Shown here piece by piece: positions 22,167-31,081 of a DNA stretch of 36,800 nucleotides. Position 1 is the stretch's first letter. Every line of letters begins with the position of its first letter. Below the pieces are notes generated by a model. That model did no database searches. It saw nothing but the letters and a program-made list of their open reading frames with translations, and was not told the origin of the DNA. The stretch covers positions 1 to 36,800 of the forward strand of contig JBOHRW010000114.1 in NCBI GenBank assembly GCA_050732935.1, read 5' to 3'. Made by a program: the position numbers and the translations under genes. This DNA comes from DASRVA01 sp050732935. Lineage in GTDB: Bacteria; Gemmatimonadota; Gemmatimonadetes; JACCXV01; JAHWKZ01.

Positions 22167-23711
22167 TCAGCGCCCCGCGGAGCCCTGCAGCAGGGGTGGC
22201 TGCCACACCGAGTACCCAGCCAGGCTCTCGGCAATCGCATCCTCGATCGTCACGGCACCCCATTTCCCGCGCGGCAGGCCATTGCTGATCACCGAGAAGG
22301 CGAGCAGCTCTCCGTCCCCGGTCGTGACGTAGCCCGACAGCGCGGACACCGACCTCAGCGTGCCGGTCTTGCTGTGCACGTTGCCCTGTGCGGCCGGGGA
22401 GTCGAGCCGTCGGGTGTCGCCATCCACACCGGCGACGAGGAGAGACTCGTAAAACGGCTCGAACAGGGGATGCCTGTGCATCGCCATGAGCAGCTCGGCG
22501 GTCAGCTGCGCCGTGACGGTATTTCGGCTGCTGAGACCCGAGCCGTCGAAGATCCTGAGACCGGCCATCGGAAGATCGAGATCCTCCAGCATGTCGCGGA
22601 CGACCTCGGCCCCCTCGTCGAACGCCCCTCCGTCCTCGAACATCGCTCCCAGCGTCTTCAGGACCTGCTCCGCGAAAAAGTTCTGGCTGTGCTTGTTGAT
22701 GACGCGGACGATCTCGATCATGCGCGGGCTCGTGTGGCTGGCCAGGAGCTTGGGGGTCCGCAGCGGCCGCCGGTTCCAGTCGTGCATGACGCTCCCCTCG
22801 TCCTCGACCTCGATGCCCGCGCGCAGGAGACGGTCACGGAAGACGGAGAGCGTGTAGGAAGCGGGGTCCTCGACGGCCACCACGTAGCGCAGGGGTCCAC
22901 TCGAAATCGAGATCCGACCCCACATCGTGTAGCCGCCGGTCGCGGGCGAGCGCCGGATGCCGATCGAGCGCCCCCCTCGACGGCGGGTCGTGACGATCTC
23001 GTTCTCCACCGCGATGCCGTCCGTGTAGGGGACGAACGATATCGATGCCGGCGCTCCCACCCAGCCCCCGGGCCGGACCTCGATGGTGACTACGTTGTCG
23101 TTGAAGGAGAGCGCGCTGGGACGAGCTCCGTACCACCAGAGCAGGTTGGTGTTCTCCCAGCCGGGTGCGATGCGCGTGTCGTCGAAGTAGGACGCGTCGC
23201 CGATCAGCCGGCCGGTGACTCGACGCAGCCCGCGCTCTCTGAGCTGGGCGGCCAGACGGTCGAAGACGTAGGTGGTGCTGTCCCCGTAGAACCTTCCCGA
23301 GATGGTCGGATCGCCGCGCCCCACCAGCACCAGGTCGCCGACCAGCGTGCCGTCGGCGAGCAGCGCTCCGTCCGCGTACACCGACGTCGTGTACTGGAAG
23401 TCCGGGCCGAGGCGGTCCAGCGCCGCGGCTGTGGTGTAGAGCTTCATGTTGGAGGCGGGGACGAGCGCCCAGTCGGCATTGTGCAGGTAGAGCGGCGCCT
23501 GTTGCTCCACCGAGTACACTGCGACCCCGATCTCGCCGCCGCGCGCGCGCACGATGGGGTCGATGAGCCGCGAGATCGCGCCGGGCGTCGCCCGATAGGC
23601 GGGCTCGACATCGCTCGATCCCTGCGCCATAGCCGGGGCCGCCCAGGCCAGCCAGCCGGCCACCAGGACAAGGCTCCACGTCGAACGCGTCATCCGGCCG
23701 TCGATTCTCAT
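22167..23711 (-). CDS. dacB: D-alanyl-D-alanine carboxypeptidase/endopeptidase (S13, PBP4-type)
   Basis: A 514-residue penicillin-binding protein. After a signal peptide (STWSLVLVAGWLAWAAPAMAQ) come the three active-site motifs: SxxK in PASNMKLY (about 85), SxN in SGLSSRNTVT, and KTG in HSKTGTLRSVSALSG (about 449). The long insertion between SxxK and SxN (GDLVLVGRGDPTISGRFYG and the following beta domain) is typical of family S13. It removes terminal D-Ala or cleaves cross-links of peptidoglycan in the periplasm. ATG 23711 overlaps the permease stop as ATGA, making it the last gene of the five-gene operon. The long open frame upstream is shadow of the permease. Confidence 0.93.
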   Translation of the reverse strand: MRIDGRMTRSTWSLVLVAGWLAWAAPAMAQGSSDVEPAYRATPGAISRLIDPIVRARGGEIGVAVYSVEQQAPLYLHNADWALVPASNMKLYTTAAALDRLGPDFQYTTSVYADGALLADGTLVGDLVLVGRGDPTISGRFYGDSTTYVFDRLAAQLRERGLRRVTGRLIGDASYFDDTRIAPGWENTNLLWWYGARPSALSFNDNVVTIEVRPGGWVGAPASISFVPYTDGIAVENEIVTTRRRGGRSIGIRRSPATGGYTMWGRISISSGPLRYVVAVEDPASYTLSVFRDRLLRAGIEVEDEGSVMHDWNRRPLRTPKLLASHTSPRMIEIVRVINKHSQNFFAEQVLKTLGAMFEDGGAFDEGAEVVRDMLEDLDLPMAGLRIFDGSGLSSRNTVTAQLTAELLMAMHRHPLFEPFYESLLVAGVDGDTRRLDSPAAQGNVHSKTGTLRSVSALSGYVTTGDGELLAFSVISNGLPRGKWGAVTIEDAIAESLAGYSVWQPPLLQGSAGR

Positions 23712-25414
23712 CCCCCCGTCGCTTCCAGAGCTTCCAGGCGTCGCGTTCCGGTACGCATCGCCGCCAGCAGGGCCACCAGACACAGGGCTCCCACCGCGAT
23801 CAGGCCCGCCGCCATGCTGCCCAGCTCCGCCGCCCCCGCTCCCCATCCGAGCCAGGTCGCGCGGAACGATTGATAGACCGGCCAGGCGAGCACGGTCACC
23901 GAGAGAAGGACCAGCATCGCGCTCAGCATCATGAAGAGCAGGCCCGCGTAGCCCGCGGTCACCTGGGCTCCGTCGGTCGCGTCGAACCGCGGGTGCGCGG
24001 CACCCAGGCCGACCGCGAGCCCGACGATCGCCGCCGACAGGCAGAGGACCGCCGCCGCAGCCAGCAGGCCCATCGCCAGCGACGTGTCGAGGACGGCGTT
24101 GGACAGCAGCACCACGACCTCGGCCACGATCGCCACCGGCAGGAAACCGCCCCAGAACTTGGCCCACAGGATCTCCGACCACGTCAGCGGGCTCGCGCGC
24201 AGCACCCACATCGTATTTCCTTCCAGGCTCAGTCCCGGCAGCACGAATCGCGCCGCCAGCGCCGTCACCACCAGCCCCACCAATGCAATGTTCAGAAAGC
24301 CGAGCAGGTTGCGCATGAACCAGCCCACGCTGTCGCCCGCGGTGTCGAGCCGCAGCACCTGGAAGTTGTACAGGTAGACGGCCACGACGGCGACCAGAAG
24401 AAGGAGCTGCGCCCACTGTGAGGGGTCGCGGAAGAACGTGGCGGCGTCCTTCACGATGATCGCGCGGATCCGCTCCGGGAAGGGGCGTGCGCCGAGCAGG
24501 ATCGCGCCGCGCCACCACGCCTGGCGGGTCAGGCGGGCGCGGTGACCCTCCTGCGATTTCGAATAGCCGGTCCGGTACATCGTCCGGAAGACGACCGCCG
24601 CGGCGGCGAGGGAAACCAGCGTCGCCCCGGCCAGCAGCCCCATCGAGCGAACGACAGCCTCCCCGTTGAAGGTCTGCGTGAGGCCGAGAATCTCGATGAG
24701 GACGCGGGAAGCCCAGTACGAGGGGAGCCACGGCAGGATCGGGTCGGAGAGGGTGATCAGATACTCGGCCCAGGTCCCGAAGTCCTCCGGCCGCACGAAC
24801 TCCTCGGGCCGCAGCATCCTCAGCATCACCGCAATGCCGACGACGAACGCCAGGGCCACCAGGGAGAGCAGGTCGCGAGCGCGGCGAGCCGGAAATAGGT
24901 TGACCAGCGCCACCGCCACCAGGATTCCCAGGGCGCTGGCGATCGTCACGCAGCAGACGACGACCACCACCAGGAGCGCGTAGTAAGCCGGTCCTCCCCG
25001 GAAAACCACCCCGAACGCGACCCACACCGGGATGGCCAGGAAGATGCCGGTCCAGGAGGCGATGATGGCCACCTCGACCAGCTTCACGCGGAAGAGCCTC
25101 CTGAGCGGGATCGGAGAAGAGAGCCACAGAGGCAGATCGCGCGCCAGGAAGCATTGTGACAGCGCGGTCAAGAGCGCGGAGAAGAGCAGGAACGCCAGCC
25201 AGAGGAGGAACAGAAGAGCGAGCAGCTTGGACGAGAGCAGGCTCCCGAGATCGGGATCGACGGTAGCGAAATGGCGGAGGACGCGCGCGATCGCCAGGTA
25301 CGATCCCGTCCAGAATACGGTTCCGAGCGCGACCAGTGCCACGACGCGGCGACGCGCCCCGGGCCGGCGGTCCCGGCCGATCGACTTCAGCCGTGGATGA
25401 AGGAGAGTGGTCAC
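23708..25414 (-). CDS. ABC exporter permease (putative ABC_export-type)
   Basis: A 568-residue integral membrane protein with about 12 hydrophobic segments, for example VVALVALGTVFWTGSYLAIA, LLALLFLLWLAFLLFSALLTAL, AYYALLVVVVVCCVTIASAL and LLLLVAVVAVYLYNF. No nucleotide-binding domain is present; the ATPase is the gene before it. It resembles the putative two-set ABC exporter permeases common in Gram-negative and Gram-positive soil bacteria; the substrate is unknown. GTG 25414 overlaps the ATPase stop as GTGA, so subunits are made in step. The cytosolic loop SKSQEGHRARLTRQAWWRG and the IRAIIVKDAATFFRDPSQW segment probably contact the ATPase. Confidence 0.88.
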   Translation of the reverse strand: MTTLLHPRLKSIGRDRRPGARRRVVALVALGTVFWTGSYLAIARVLRHFATVDPDLGSLLSSKLLALLFLLWLAFLLFSALLTALSQCFLARDLPLWLSSPIPLRRLFRVKLVEVAIIASWTGIFLAIPVWVAFGVVFRGGPAYYALLVVVVVCCVTIASALGILVAVALVNLFPARRARDLLSLVALAFVVGIAVMLRMLRPEEFVRPEDFGTWAEYLITLSDPILPWLPSYWASRVLIEILGLTQTFNGEAVVRSMGLLAGATLVSLAAAAVVFRTMYRTGYSKSQEGHRARLTRQAWWRGAILLGARPFPERIRAIIVKDAATFFRDPSQWAQLLLLVAVVAVYLYNFQVLRLDTAGDSVGWFMRNLLGFLNIALVGLVVTALAARFVLPGLSLEGNTMWVLRASPLTWSEILWAKFWGGFLPVAIVAEVVVLLSNAVLDTSLAMGLLAAAAVLCLSAAIVGLAVGLGAAHPRFDATDGAQVTAGYAGLLFMMLSAMLVLLSVTVLAWPVYQSFRATWLGWGAGAAELGSMAAGLIAVGALCLVALLAAMRTGTRRLEALEATGG

Positions 25415-26169
25415 GCCAGGACCGCCTCGCCGATCGGGCCGGTCGACTCCGTGAGATGCAGGAAGACGGTCTCGAGCGATCCGCCGTCGTGCCGGGCCTC
25501 GCGCCGCAGATCGTCGAGCGTCCCCTGAGTCAGGATCCGCCCGTCCTGGATGATCGCCACGCGGCTGCACAGCGCCTCGGCCACCTCGAGCGTGTGGGTC
25601 GACAGGAAGACGGTCCGCCCGCTCGCGGCGAGCTCGTGGAGCAGCTCCTTGACGCGCCGGGCACTCCGCGGATCCAGCCCGACCATCGGTTCGTCCAGAA
25701 TCAGCACCTCTGGATCGTGGAGCAGAGCCGCCGTCAGCGCCAGCTTCTGGCGCATCCCGTGGCTGTAGGACTCGATCAGCTCGTGGATCCAGGGAGCGAG
25801 ATCGAAGCGCTCGACGAAGGTTGCGGCGGCGTTCCGGATCTCTCGCTCGCCTCGCCCATGGAGGTGACCGACGAACTCCAGGAACTCTGTGCCGGTAAGC
25901 TTCTCGTAGAGGAAGACCCGGTCCGGCACGTACCCGATCCGCCGTTTGACGTGGAAGGGGTCCCGGACGACGTCGCAGCCGGCCACGTGGACCGTGCCGC
26001 TCGTGGGCAGCAGAAGCCCTGTCAGAATTCTGATAGTCGTGGTCTTGCCGGCCCCATTCGGGCCCAGAAATCCGAACAGCTCCCCGGGACGCACGTCGAG
26101 CGCGATGCCGCGCAGGGCATCGTGGTGGCCAAAGGTGCGCCGCAGGTCGCTGCAGACGATCGAGCTCAC
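25411..26169 (-). CDS. ABC transporter ATP-binding protein
   Basis: A 252-residue ABC ATPase with Walker A GPNGAGKTTTIRIL (about 35-48), signature SYSHGMRQKLALTAALLHDPE (SHGMRQ replaces LSGGQ, as is common in the DrrA/CcmA-like exporter group), Walker B VLILDEPMVGLD and the switch histidine in FLSTHTLEVAE. It powers the adjacent permease. GTG 26169 lies four bases after the stop of the cyclo-ligase gene. Substrate unknown; position between folate and peptidoglycan genes does not settle it. Confidence 0.93.
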   Translation of the reverse strand: MSSIVCSDLRRTFGHHDALRGIALDVRPGELFGFLGPNGAGKTTTIRILTGLLLPTSGTVHVAGCDVVRDPFHVKRRIGYVPDRVFLYEKLTGTEFLEFVGHLHGRGEREIRNAAATFVERFDLAPWIHELIESYSHGMRQKLALTAALLHDPEVLILDEPMVGLDPRSARRVKELLHELAASGRTVFLSTHTLEVAEALCSRVAIIQDGRILTQGTLDDLRREARHDGGSLETVFLHLTESTGPIGEAVLA

Positions 26170-26173
26170 GCCA

Positions 26174-26785
26174 TCACGACTCCGGGCGGAGGGGCTCCCG
26201 CCGGCTGCAATCGATCACTTCCGTCTGGGTCACGATCCAATCGACCGTTTCATCACCTGGGCCCTGGGGTATCCGGCCGATCATTTGCAAGGAGAATGCC
26301 AGCCCCATGCGGATGGCGTCCGTCGTGGCCAGGAAACGATCGTAGTAGCCGGCCCCGAACCCGATCCGACGACCCCGTCGGTCGAAGCCGACCCCCGGCA
26401 CGATCGCGAGGTCGATCGCGCCCGGATCGACGAGCGCGGCGCGCGTGGGATCGGGCTCCCTCAGCCCCATGGGGCCGTCCACGAAGTCCGCCGTCGACCG
26501 GACCTCATGGCTCTCGAGCCGGCCTTCCGGGCCGATGCGCGGGCAAAGGACCCGCTTCCCCGCCGCCCACGCGTGCTCGAGGAGGGAGAGGGTCGCGACC
26601 TCGCCGGCGACCGTGCCGAGGTAGGTGTGCACGGTGTACGCGTCGCCGTACGGCGGAAGCTCGGCGGCCCGGCGACAGATCGCCTCCGACAGCGTCGCGT
26701 GGCGGTCGGGGGGGATGGCCCGTCGGCGCGCCAGGAGCTCCGCGCGCAGCGCCGCCTTGCGCTCCCGCAACGAAGCACTAGGCAC
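26174..26785 (-). CDS. 5-formyltetrahydrofolate cyclo-ligase
   Basis: A 203-residue enzyme that closes 5-formyl-THF to 5,10-methenyl-THF using ATP, rescuing the stored folate form. The family motif GFGAGYYDRFLA is present near residues 147-158, preceded by LAIVPGVGFDRRGRRIG; the N-terminal KAALRAELLARRRAIPPD also fits. The GTG start at 26785 overlaps the NfeD stop as GTGCCTAG (eight bases). Its place in an operon with a membrane protease and an exporter is unexpected; tight packing may be only for expression. Confidence 0.93.
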   Translation of the reverse strand: MPSASLRERKAALRAELLARRRAIPPDRHATLSEAICRRAAELPPYGDAYTVHTYLGTVAGEVATLSLLEHAWAAGKRVLCPRIGPEGRLESHEVRSTADFVDGPMGLREPDPTRAALVDPGAIDLAIVPGVGFDRRGRRIGFGAGYYDRFLATTDAIRMGLAFSLQMIGRIPQGPGDETVDWIVTQTEVIDCSRREPLRPES

Positions 26786-28190
26786 GACGAACCTTTACGG
26801 AAAGCCCGCTAACCTCCACCACCTCCACCGCCGTCCCGGCCTCGAGCGGCTCGTCGGCGCGAGCCTGCCAGAGCTCGCCGTGAAGGCTGACCTGCCCGAC
26901 AGGGTCGATGCGCCGCCGCACCTCGCCGCGAACGCCCACCATGCCTTCCTTTCCGGTCGTCGGCTTGCTCTTCCAGGTGCGCCACGCCATCCCCATGGCG
27001 AAGACGAAGAAGCCGGCCGTGAGGAGCGCCGCGGGGATGATTACGCTCCAGCTCACCCGCATGAGCGAACCCGGCGCGTCGAACAGCATGGTGCCTCCCA
27101 GGATGAAGGCGATGATCCCGCCTACCGTCAGGAGCCCGTAGCTCATCACCTTCACCTCGGCGATGAACAGGACGACCGCGAACAGGATGAGGAGGAGCCC
27201 CACGTAGTTGACCGGTAGCGCCTGAAGCGAGAAGAAGGCCAGGAGCAGCGCGATCACACCCACGACGCCGGGGAGGATGGCGCCCGGGTTCATGAGCTCG
27301 AAGAAGATCCCGTACACGCCGATCAGGAGCAGGATGAACGCGATATTGGGGTTGGCGATAGCGTCCAGGATCTTGAAGCGGAGCCCCCCCTCGATCGTCC
27401 GCACGTCGGCGTTGGCGGTGGTCAGCGCGACCGTGCGCTCCAGAACTTCGACCTCGCGGCCGTCGATCTGGTCGAGCAGGGCGGGAAGGCTCGGTGCCAC
27501 GAGATCGACCACGTTCAGATCCAGGGCCTGGTTCTCGGTGATCGAGGCGCCCTCCCGCACGGCGCGCTCCGCCCAGTCCGCGTTGCGACCACGCTTCTCG
27601 GCGATCGTGCGGATGAAGGCGATCGTGTCGTTGAGGATCTTCCGCTCGAGGGCGCCCGGCTCGTCTTCGCCCTCCCCTTCGCTGGTGTCGGCCGGAGACG
27701 GCCCTCCACCCGGCATCGGCGCCCCGCCCATCTGGATCGGCGTGGCCGCGCCGATGTTCGTGCTTGGCGCCATCGCCGCCACGTGGGCGGCGAGCGTGAT
27801 GAAGACCCCCGCCGAGCCCGCGCGCGCGCCCCGCGGGGACACGTAGACCACGACCGGAACGCGGCTCGCCAGGATCGCCTGGACGATGTCGCGAGTCGAC
27901 TCGACCAGCCCGCCCGGCGTGTCCAGCTCGATCACGAGCGCCGTGGCGCCCTCGTCCGCCGCGCGCTCGATCGCGTCGCTCATGAACTCGGTCGACGCCG
28001 GGGTGATCGCCCCGTCGATCACGATGCGATGGACGAAGGGGACGGTCTCCTGACGCGCGGTGTCGGCCTGGTCGGCCGTATCACCGGAAGAGGCGGGTTG
28101 GGAAACCGTGGCGACATCGCAGGCTGCCAAAAGCGCGATAGCGATGCCGAGCCGGAACGGCCCCCGCCGGTTGGAAGCGATGATCTCCAT
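26778..28190 (-). CDS. NfeD-family membrane-bound serine protease (ClpP-like)
   Basis: A 470-residue lipoprotein-like membrane protease. The signal ends in LLAACDVATV (lipobox LAAC). The ClpP-like domain has IDGAITPASTEFMSDAIERA, ALVIELDTPGGLVESTRDIV, the Ser nucleophile in RGARAGSAGVFITLAA and the Lys in LERKILNDTIAFIRTIAEKRG. A group of four to five membrane helices (IAFILLLIGVYGIFFELM, GVIALLLAFFSLQALPVNYVGLLLILFAVVLF, GGIIAFILGGTMLFD) precedes a C-terminal OB-fold NfeD domain (GMVGVRGEVRRRIDPVGQVSLHGELWQA). The protease domain is periplasmic; substrates are typically stomatin-like proteins. ATG 28190 is chosen for the signal peptide; TATATT ends nine bases upstream. It heads the operon. 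Confidence 0.92.
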   Translation of the reverse strand: MEIIASNRRGPFRLGIAIALLAACDVATVSQPASSGDTADQADTARQETVPFVHRIVIDGAITPASTEFMSDAIERAADEGATALVIELDTPGGLVESTRDIVQAILASRVPVVVYVSPRGARAGSAGVFITLAAHVAAMAPSTNIGAATPIQMGGAPMPGGGPSPADTSEGEGEDEPGALERKILNDTIAFIRTIAEKRGRNADWAERAVREGASITENQALDLNVVDLVAPSLPALLDQIDGREVEVLERTVALTTANADVRTIEGGLRFKILDAIANPNIAFILLLIGVYGIFFELMNPGAILPGVVGVIALLLAFFSLQALPVNYVGLLLILFAVVLFIAEVKVMSYGLLTVGGIIAFILGGTMLFDAPGSLMRVSWSVIIPAALLTAGFFVFAMGMAWRTWKSKPTTGKEGMVGVRGEVRRRIDPVGQVSLHGELWQARADEPLEAGTAVEVVEVSGLSVKVRRA

Positions 28191-28199
28191 CAGGAACCC

Positions 28200-28205
28200 A
28201 ATATA
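28200..28205 (-). promoter_or_regulatory. Candidate -10 box of the NfeD operon
   Basis: Minus-strand TATATT (plus AATATA, 28200-28205), nine bases before ATG 28190, lies in an AT-rich patch (28200-28211). No good -35 is visible. The remaining bases up to the gamma-glutamyltransferase start (28206-28425) hold no gene I can support. Confidence 0.45.
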
Positions 28206-28425
28206 CATATACGATGCCGGCGGGGAGCCGTGGCCGGTGGTCAGTGGGGAGTCGTCAAATCAGCCTACAAGCTCGAAGTCGCTCTGGAGACTTTCGCTTG
28301 ATCTGCGGCGCCCTCGTCCGCGCCGCTTTGCGGAGTGGTCTGCGCTTCGTCGTTGGGGCAAGCTGCCGGAGCAGCCGGAAGACGCCTTGCTGCGCTCTCC
28401 GCTCTTCTCGATATTGCGGCGCACG

Positions 28426-30132
28426 ATGCGCCTCTTTCTGACCAGCCTGCTCACGCTTCTCATGGTCGGGCCGGCAACGGCCCAGCAGTCCCGCTGGTGG
28501 TCGCCGGTCGTGGCCGACAGCGCGATGGTGGTCTCGGCCAAGGCCGAGGCGACGGAGGTCGGGCTCGACATCCTGCGCCGGGGTGGCAACGCGGCCGACG
28601 CCGCGATCGCCGTCCACTTCGCGCTGGCTGTGGCGCTCCCCTACGCCGGCAACATCGGGGGTGGCGGGTTCCTGGTCTGGCGCGCGGCCGACGGCGAGGT
28701 CCGGACCTACGACTACCGCGAGGCGGCGCCGCTCGCGGCCACCGAAGACATGTACCTGGACGAATCCGGCGAGCCGCTCCCCGGTCGACCGTCCTGGTTC
28801 GGTCCGCTCGCGGTGGCGACCCCGGGATCGGTGGCCGGCATGTGGTTGGTCCACGAGCGCCACGGCACGCTCCCGTGGGCCGAGCTCGTCGAGCCGGCCA
28901 TCCGGCTCGCCGCGGACGGCTTCCCGATCGACGCCTACTTCCACGACGTGATCGCGTCCAAGGCGGATGACATCCGACGCTTCCCCGGCGCCTCGGCGAT
29001 CCTGCTGCCGGGCGGCCGCGTCCCGGCGATCGGGGACACCCTCCGGCAACCCCAGCTCGCGCGGACGCTCCGGCTCATCGCCGAGCAGGGGCCGGAGGTC
29101 TTCTACGAGGGCGAGATCGCCGACTCGATCGTGGTCGCGATGGAGCGTCGGGGCGGGCTCATCACCCACGAGGACCTGGCCCGCTACGAAGCGAAGGAGC
29201 GGGAGCCCGTCACCTTCGATTACCGCGGCTACACGATCCACGCCATGGGTCCGGCCTCGTCGGGTGGGATCACGATGAAGCTCATCCTCGACCAACTCGA
29301 GGCGTTCGACCTCGAGGGGTATCCGTGGCACGGCGCGCGATCCGTGCACCGGATCGTCGAGGCGATGAAGCGGGCCTACGCGGTCAGGAACGCCGTCCTC
29401 GGCGACTCCGATTTCGTTGACATCCCCGATACGATCATGACCGAGGCCTTCGCTCGCGGGCTGGCGGCCGCGATCGACACCCTCCGCGCGACGCCGTCCG
29501 AGGAGGTGGAGCCGCTGCCGGGTGTCCCCGTCCCGGTCGCCGCCGCCGAATCCGAGCAGACGACCCACTTCTCGATCGTCGACCCGGCCGGCGACGCGGT
29601 CTCGTCGACGACTACGATCAACGGGTGGTTCGGCTCGCTCGAAACGGCGGCCGGGATCTTTCTGAACGACGAGATGGACGACTTCACGATGAAACCCGGG
29701 GTCCCCAACGCGTACGGGCTGGTGCAGGGGGAGGCGAACGCGATCGCACCCGGGAAGCGCCCGCTCTCGGCCATGACGCCGACCATCGTCGAGAAGGACG
29801 GACGCGTGCGCTACGTGGTGGGGACGCCCGGCGGCTCGACCATCATCACCACCGTCGCCCAGATCCTGATCGACGCCATCGACTACGGCATGACGTTCGC
29901 CGAGGCGCTGGACGCCCGCCGGATCCACCACCAGCACCTGCCCGACGAGATCCGGGTCGAGCCGTTCGGCCTCTCCGAGGACACCGTGCGCGCTTTGGAG
30001 GCCATGGGCCACGAGATCGATTTCCGCAACGGCTACTCGGGCCGCGCCGAGGGGATCGAGGTGGGGGCGGAGACGGGACTCCTCTACGGCCGGAGCGACC
30101 TCAGGGGTGGGGGCCTCGCGGACGGGTTTTAG
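28426..30132 (+). CDS. ggt: Gamma-glutamyltransferase
   Basis: A 568-residue secreted proenzyme. The signal peptide is residues 1 to about 20 (LTSLLTLLMVGPATAQQ). The Ntn-hydrolase landmarks are GGNAADAAIAVHFALAV, NIGGGGFLVWR, the autocleavage site ESEQTTHFSIVDPAGDAVS (nucleophile Thr at about 378), NDEMDDFTMKPG, PGKRPLSAMTPTIV and GTPGGSTIITT. After self-cleavage it transfers or hydrolyses the gamma-glutamyl group of glutathione and related compounds in the periplasm. ATG 28426 is fixed by the signal peptide; upstream frame is shadow. Its TAG stop abuts the stop codon of the next, convergent gene (TAGCTA). Confidence 0.96.
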   Translation: MRLFLTSLLTLLMVGPATAQQSRWWSPVVADSAMVVSAKAEATEVGLDILRRGGNAADAAIAVHFALAVALPYAGNIGGGGFLVWRAADGEVRTYDYREAAPLAATEDMYLDESGEPLPGRPSWFGPLAVATPGSVAGMWLVHERHGTLPWAELVEPAIRLAADGFPIDAYFHDVIASKADDIRRFPGASAILLPGGRVPAIGDTLRQPQLARTLRLIAEQGPEVFYEGEIADSIVVAMERRGGLITHEDLARYEAKEREPVTFDYRGYTIHAMGPASSGGITMKLILDQLEAFDLEGYPWHGARSVHRIVEAMKRAYAVRNAVLGDSDFVDIPDTIMTEAFARGLAAAIDTLRATPSEEVEPLPGVPVPVAAAESEQTTHFSIVDPAGDAVSSTTTINGWFGSLETAAGIFLNDEMDDFTMKPGVPNAYGLVQGEANAIAPGKRPLSAMTPTIVEKDGRVRYVVGTPGGSTIITTVAQILIDAIDYGMTFAEALDARRIHHQHLPDEIRVEPFGLSEDTVRALEAMGHEIDFRNGYSGRAEGIEVGAETGLLYGRSDLRGGGLADGF

Positions 30133-31038
30133 CTATGAGGCCGGAATCTCGAGCGCCTCGCTCAGCTCCAGCGTAAACGGCGTCCCGGTGGGGATGATGA
30201 TCTCCCTGTCGGTCGAGCCGGCCACGATCGCCCGGCCGTCGATGCTGTCCAGGATGCTCGCCAGGATCGTCGCTCGGGCGTCGCGGGCGGCTTCGCTCAA
30301 CTCCGCTCCATCCATTTCGCCCGCCACGACCCGCGCCCGCCGGCCATTCTCGCTCGATTCGATGACCTCCTGGCCGGTCACGTCCAGGACATTTGCGGTG
30401 ATCCGAAGGCGCCGCCCGTCGGTCGTCCGCACTTTGTGGGCCTCCAACTCGATGAAGGCGATATGACCGGGCTCGCTGGCGCTCCCGACGTGGCTCACCC
30501 GCCCCTCGACCAGTGCCCCCGCCGGGATCACCACGCGTCCCCCCGCCGCGACGTCCTGGGTCAATCGCGCCGCGAAACGGTCGCCCATGAAGGTGGTCGC
30601 GGTGTGAATCGGCGTCCGGAGCTCGACGGCGAAAACCGTCCCCGCCGGCAGGAGGATACGACCGGACGGCAGGAGCACCGGCGGTGGGGGTCTGCCGCCC
30701 CGCTCCCGGACCGCGTCGGGATCCATTGCCTGGCCGGGCCGCGCGTCCGCGTCATCGGCCGGCGCCTGGGCCGGGTGGGCGCGGCGCGCTCGGGCGGAAG
30801 AAGGCGCGCGCTCGGCGGTAGCGTTCCGGGAGGAAGGCGCGACGCCGGCCGCGCTGTCCCGACCGGCGAGCGATTCTGCATCGAGAAAGGCGACCTCGGG
30901 CCCCTGTGCGGGCGCGGTTTCGCTCGCTCGCCCCGACGCGCCGGTGGTGTCGGCCTGGACGATTACGGCGCGGCGGGCGTCGTGTTCGCAGGCGTTTAGA
31001 AGAAGGGCGAGCGTCGCGAGGAGCGAGGCGGCCGGCAT
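30133..31038 (-). CDS. Lipoprotein of unknown function with a C-terminal beta domain
   Basis: A 301-residue protein from ATG 31038 with a lipobox LLNAC after a short hydrophobic signal. A low-complexity Ala/Arg/Pro/Ser linker follows (residues about 20-120). The C-terminal half has repeating strands with LPSGRILLPAGTVFAVELRTP, GDRFAARLTQDVAAGGRVVIPAGALVEGRVSHV and PTGTPFTLELSEAL. This resembles VirB10/TrbI-like C-terminal domains and other envelope beta proteins, but no family is certain. An upstream ATG at 31083 is possible but would push the start into the spacer with the divergent ABC exporter. Probably outer-membrane or periplasm-facing. Confidence 0.65.
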   Translation of the reverse strand: MPAASLLATLALLLNACEHDARRAVIVQADTTGASGRASETAPAQGPEVAFLDAESLAGRDSAAGVAPSSRNATAERAPSSARARRAHPAQAPADDADARPGQAMDPDAVRERGGRPPPPVLLPSGRILLPAGTVFAVELRTPIHTATTFMGDRFAARLTQDVAAGGRVVIPAGALVEGRVSHVGSASEPGHIAFIELEAHKVRTTDGRRLRITANVLDVTGQEVIESSENGRRARVVAGEMDGAELSEAARDARATILASILDSIDGRAIVAGSTDREIIIPTGTPFTLELSEALEIPAS

Positions 31039-31081
31039 GCGGCCCTGGCCGCCGACATTCGCGATGCGGACCTTAGCCTGC

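Noticed and set aside
23712..25154. Long upstream extension of the DacB-type gene
   Set aside because: It lies in another frame of the permease gene, and a clean ATGA start with signal peptide exists at 23711.
28255..30012. 585-codon minus-strand frame over gamma-glutamyltransferase
   Set aside because: Shadow of the opposite-strand gene, which has a full set of family motifs and a signal peptide.
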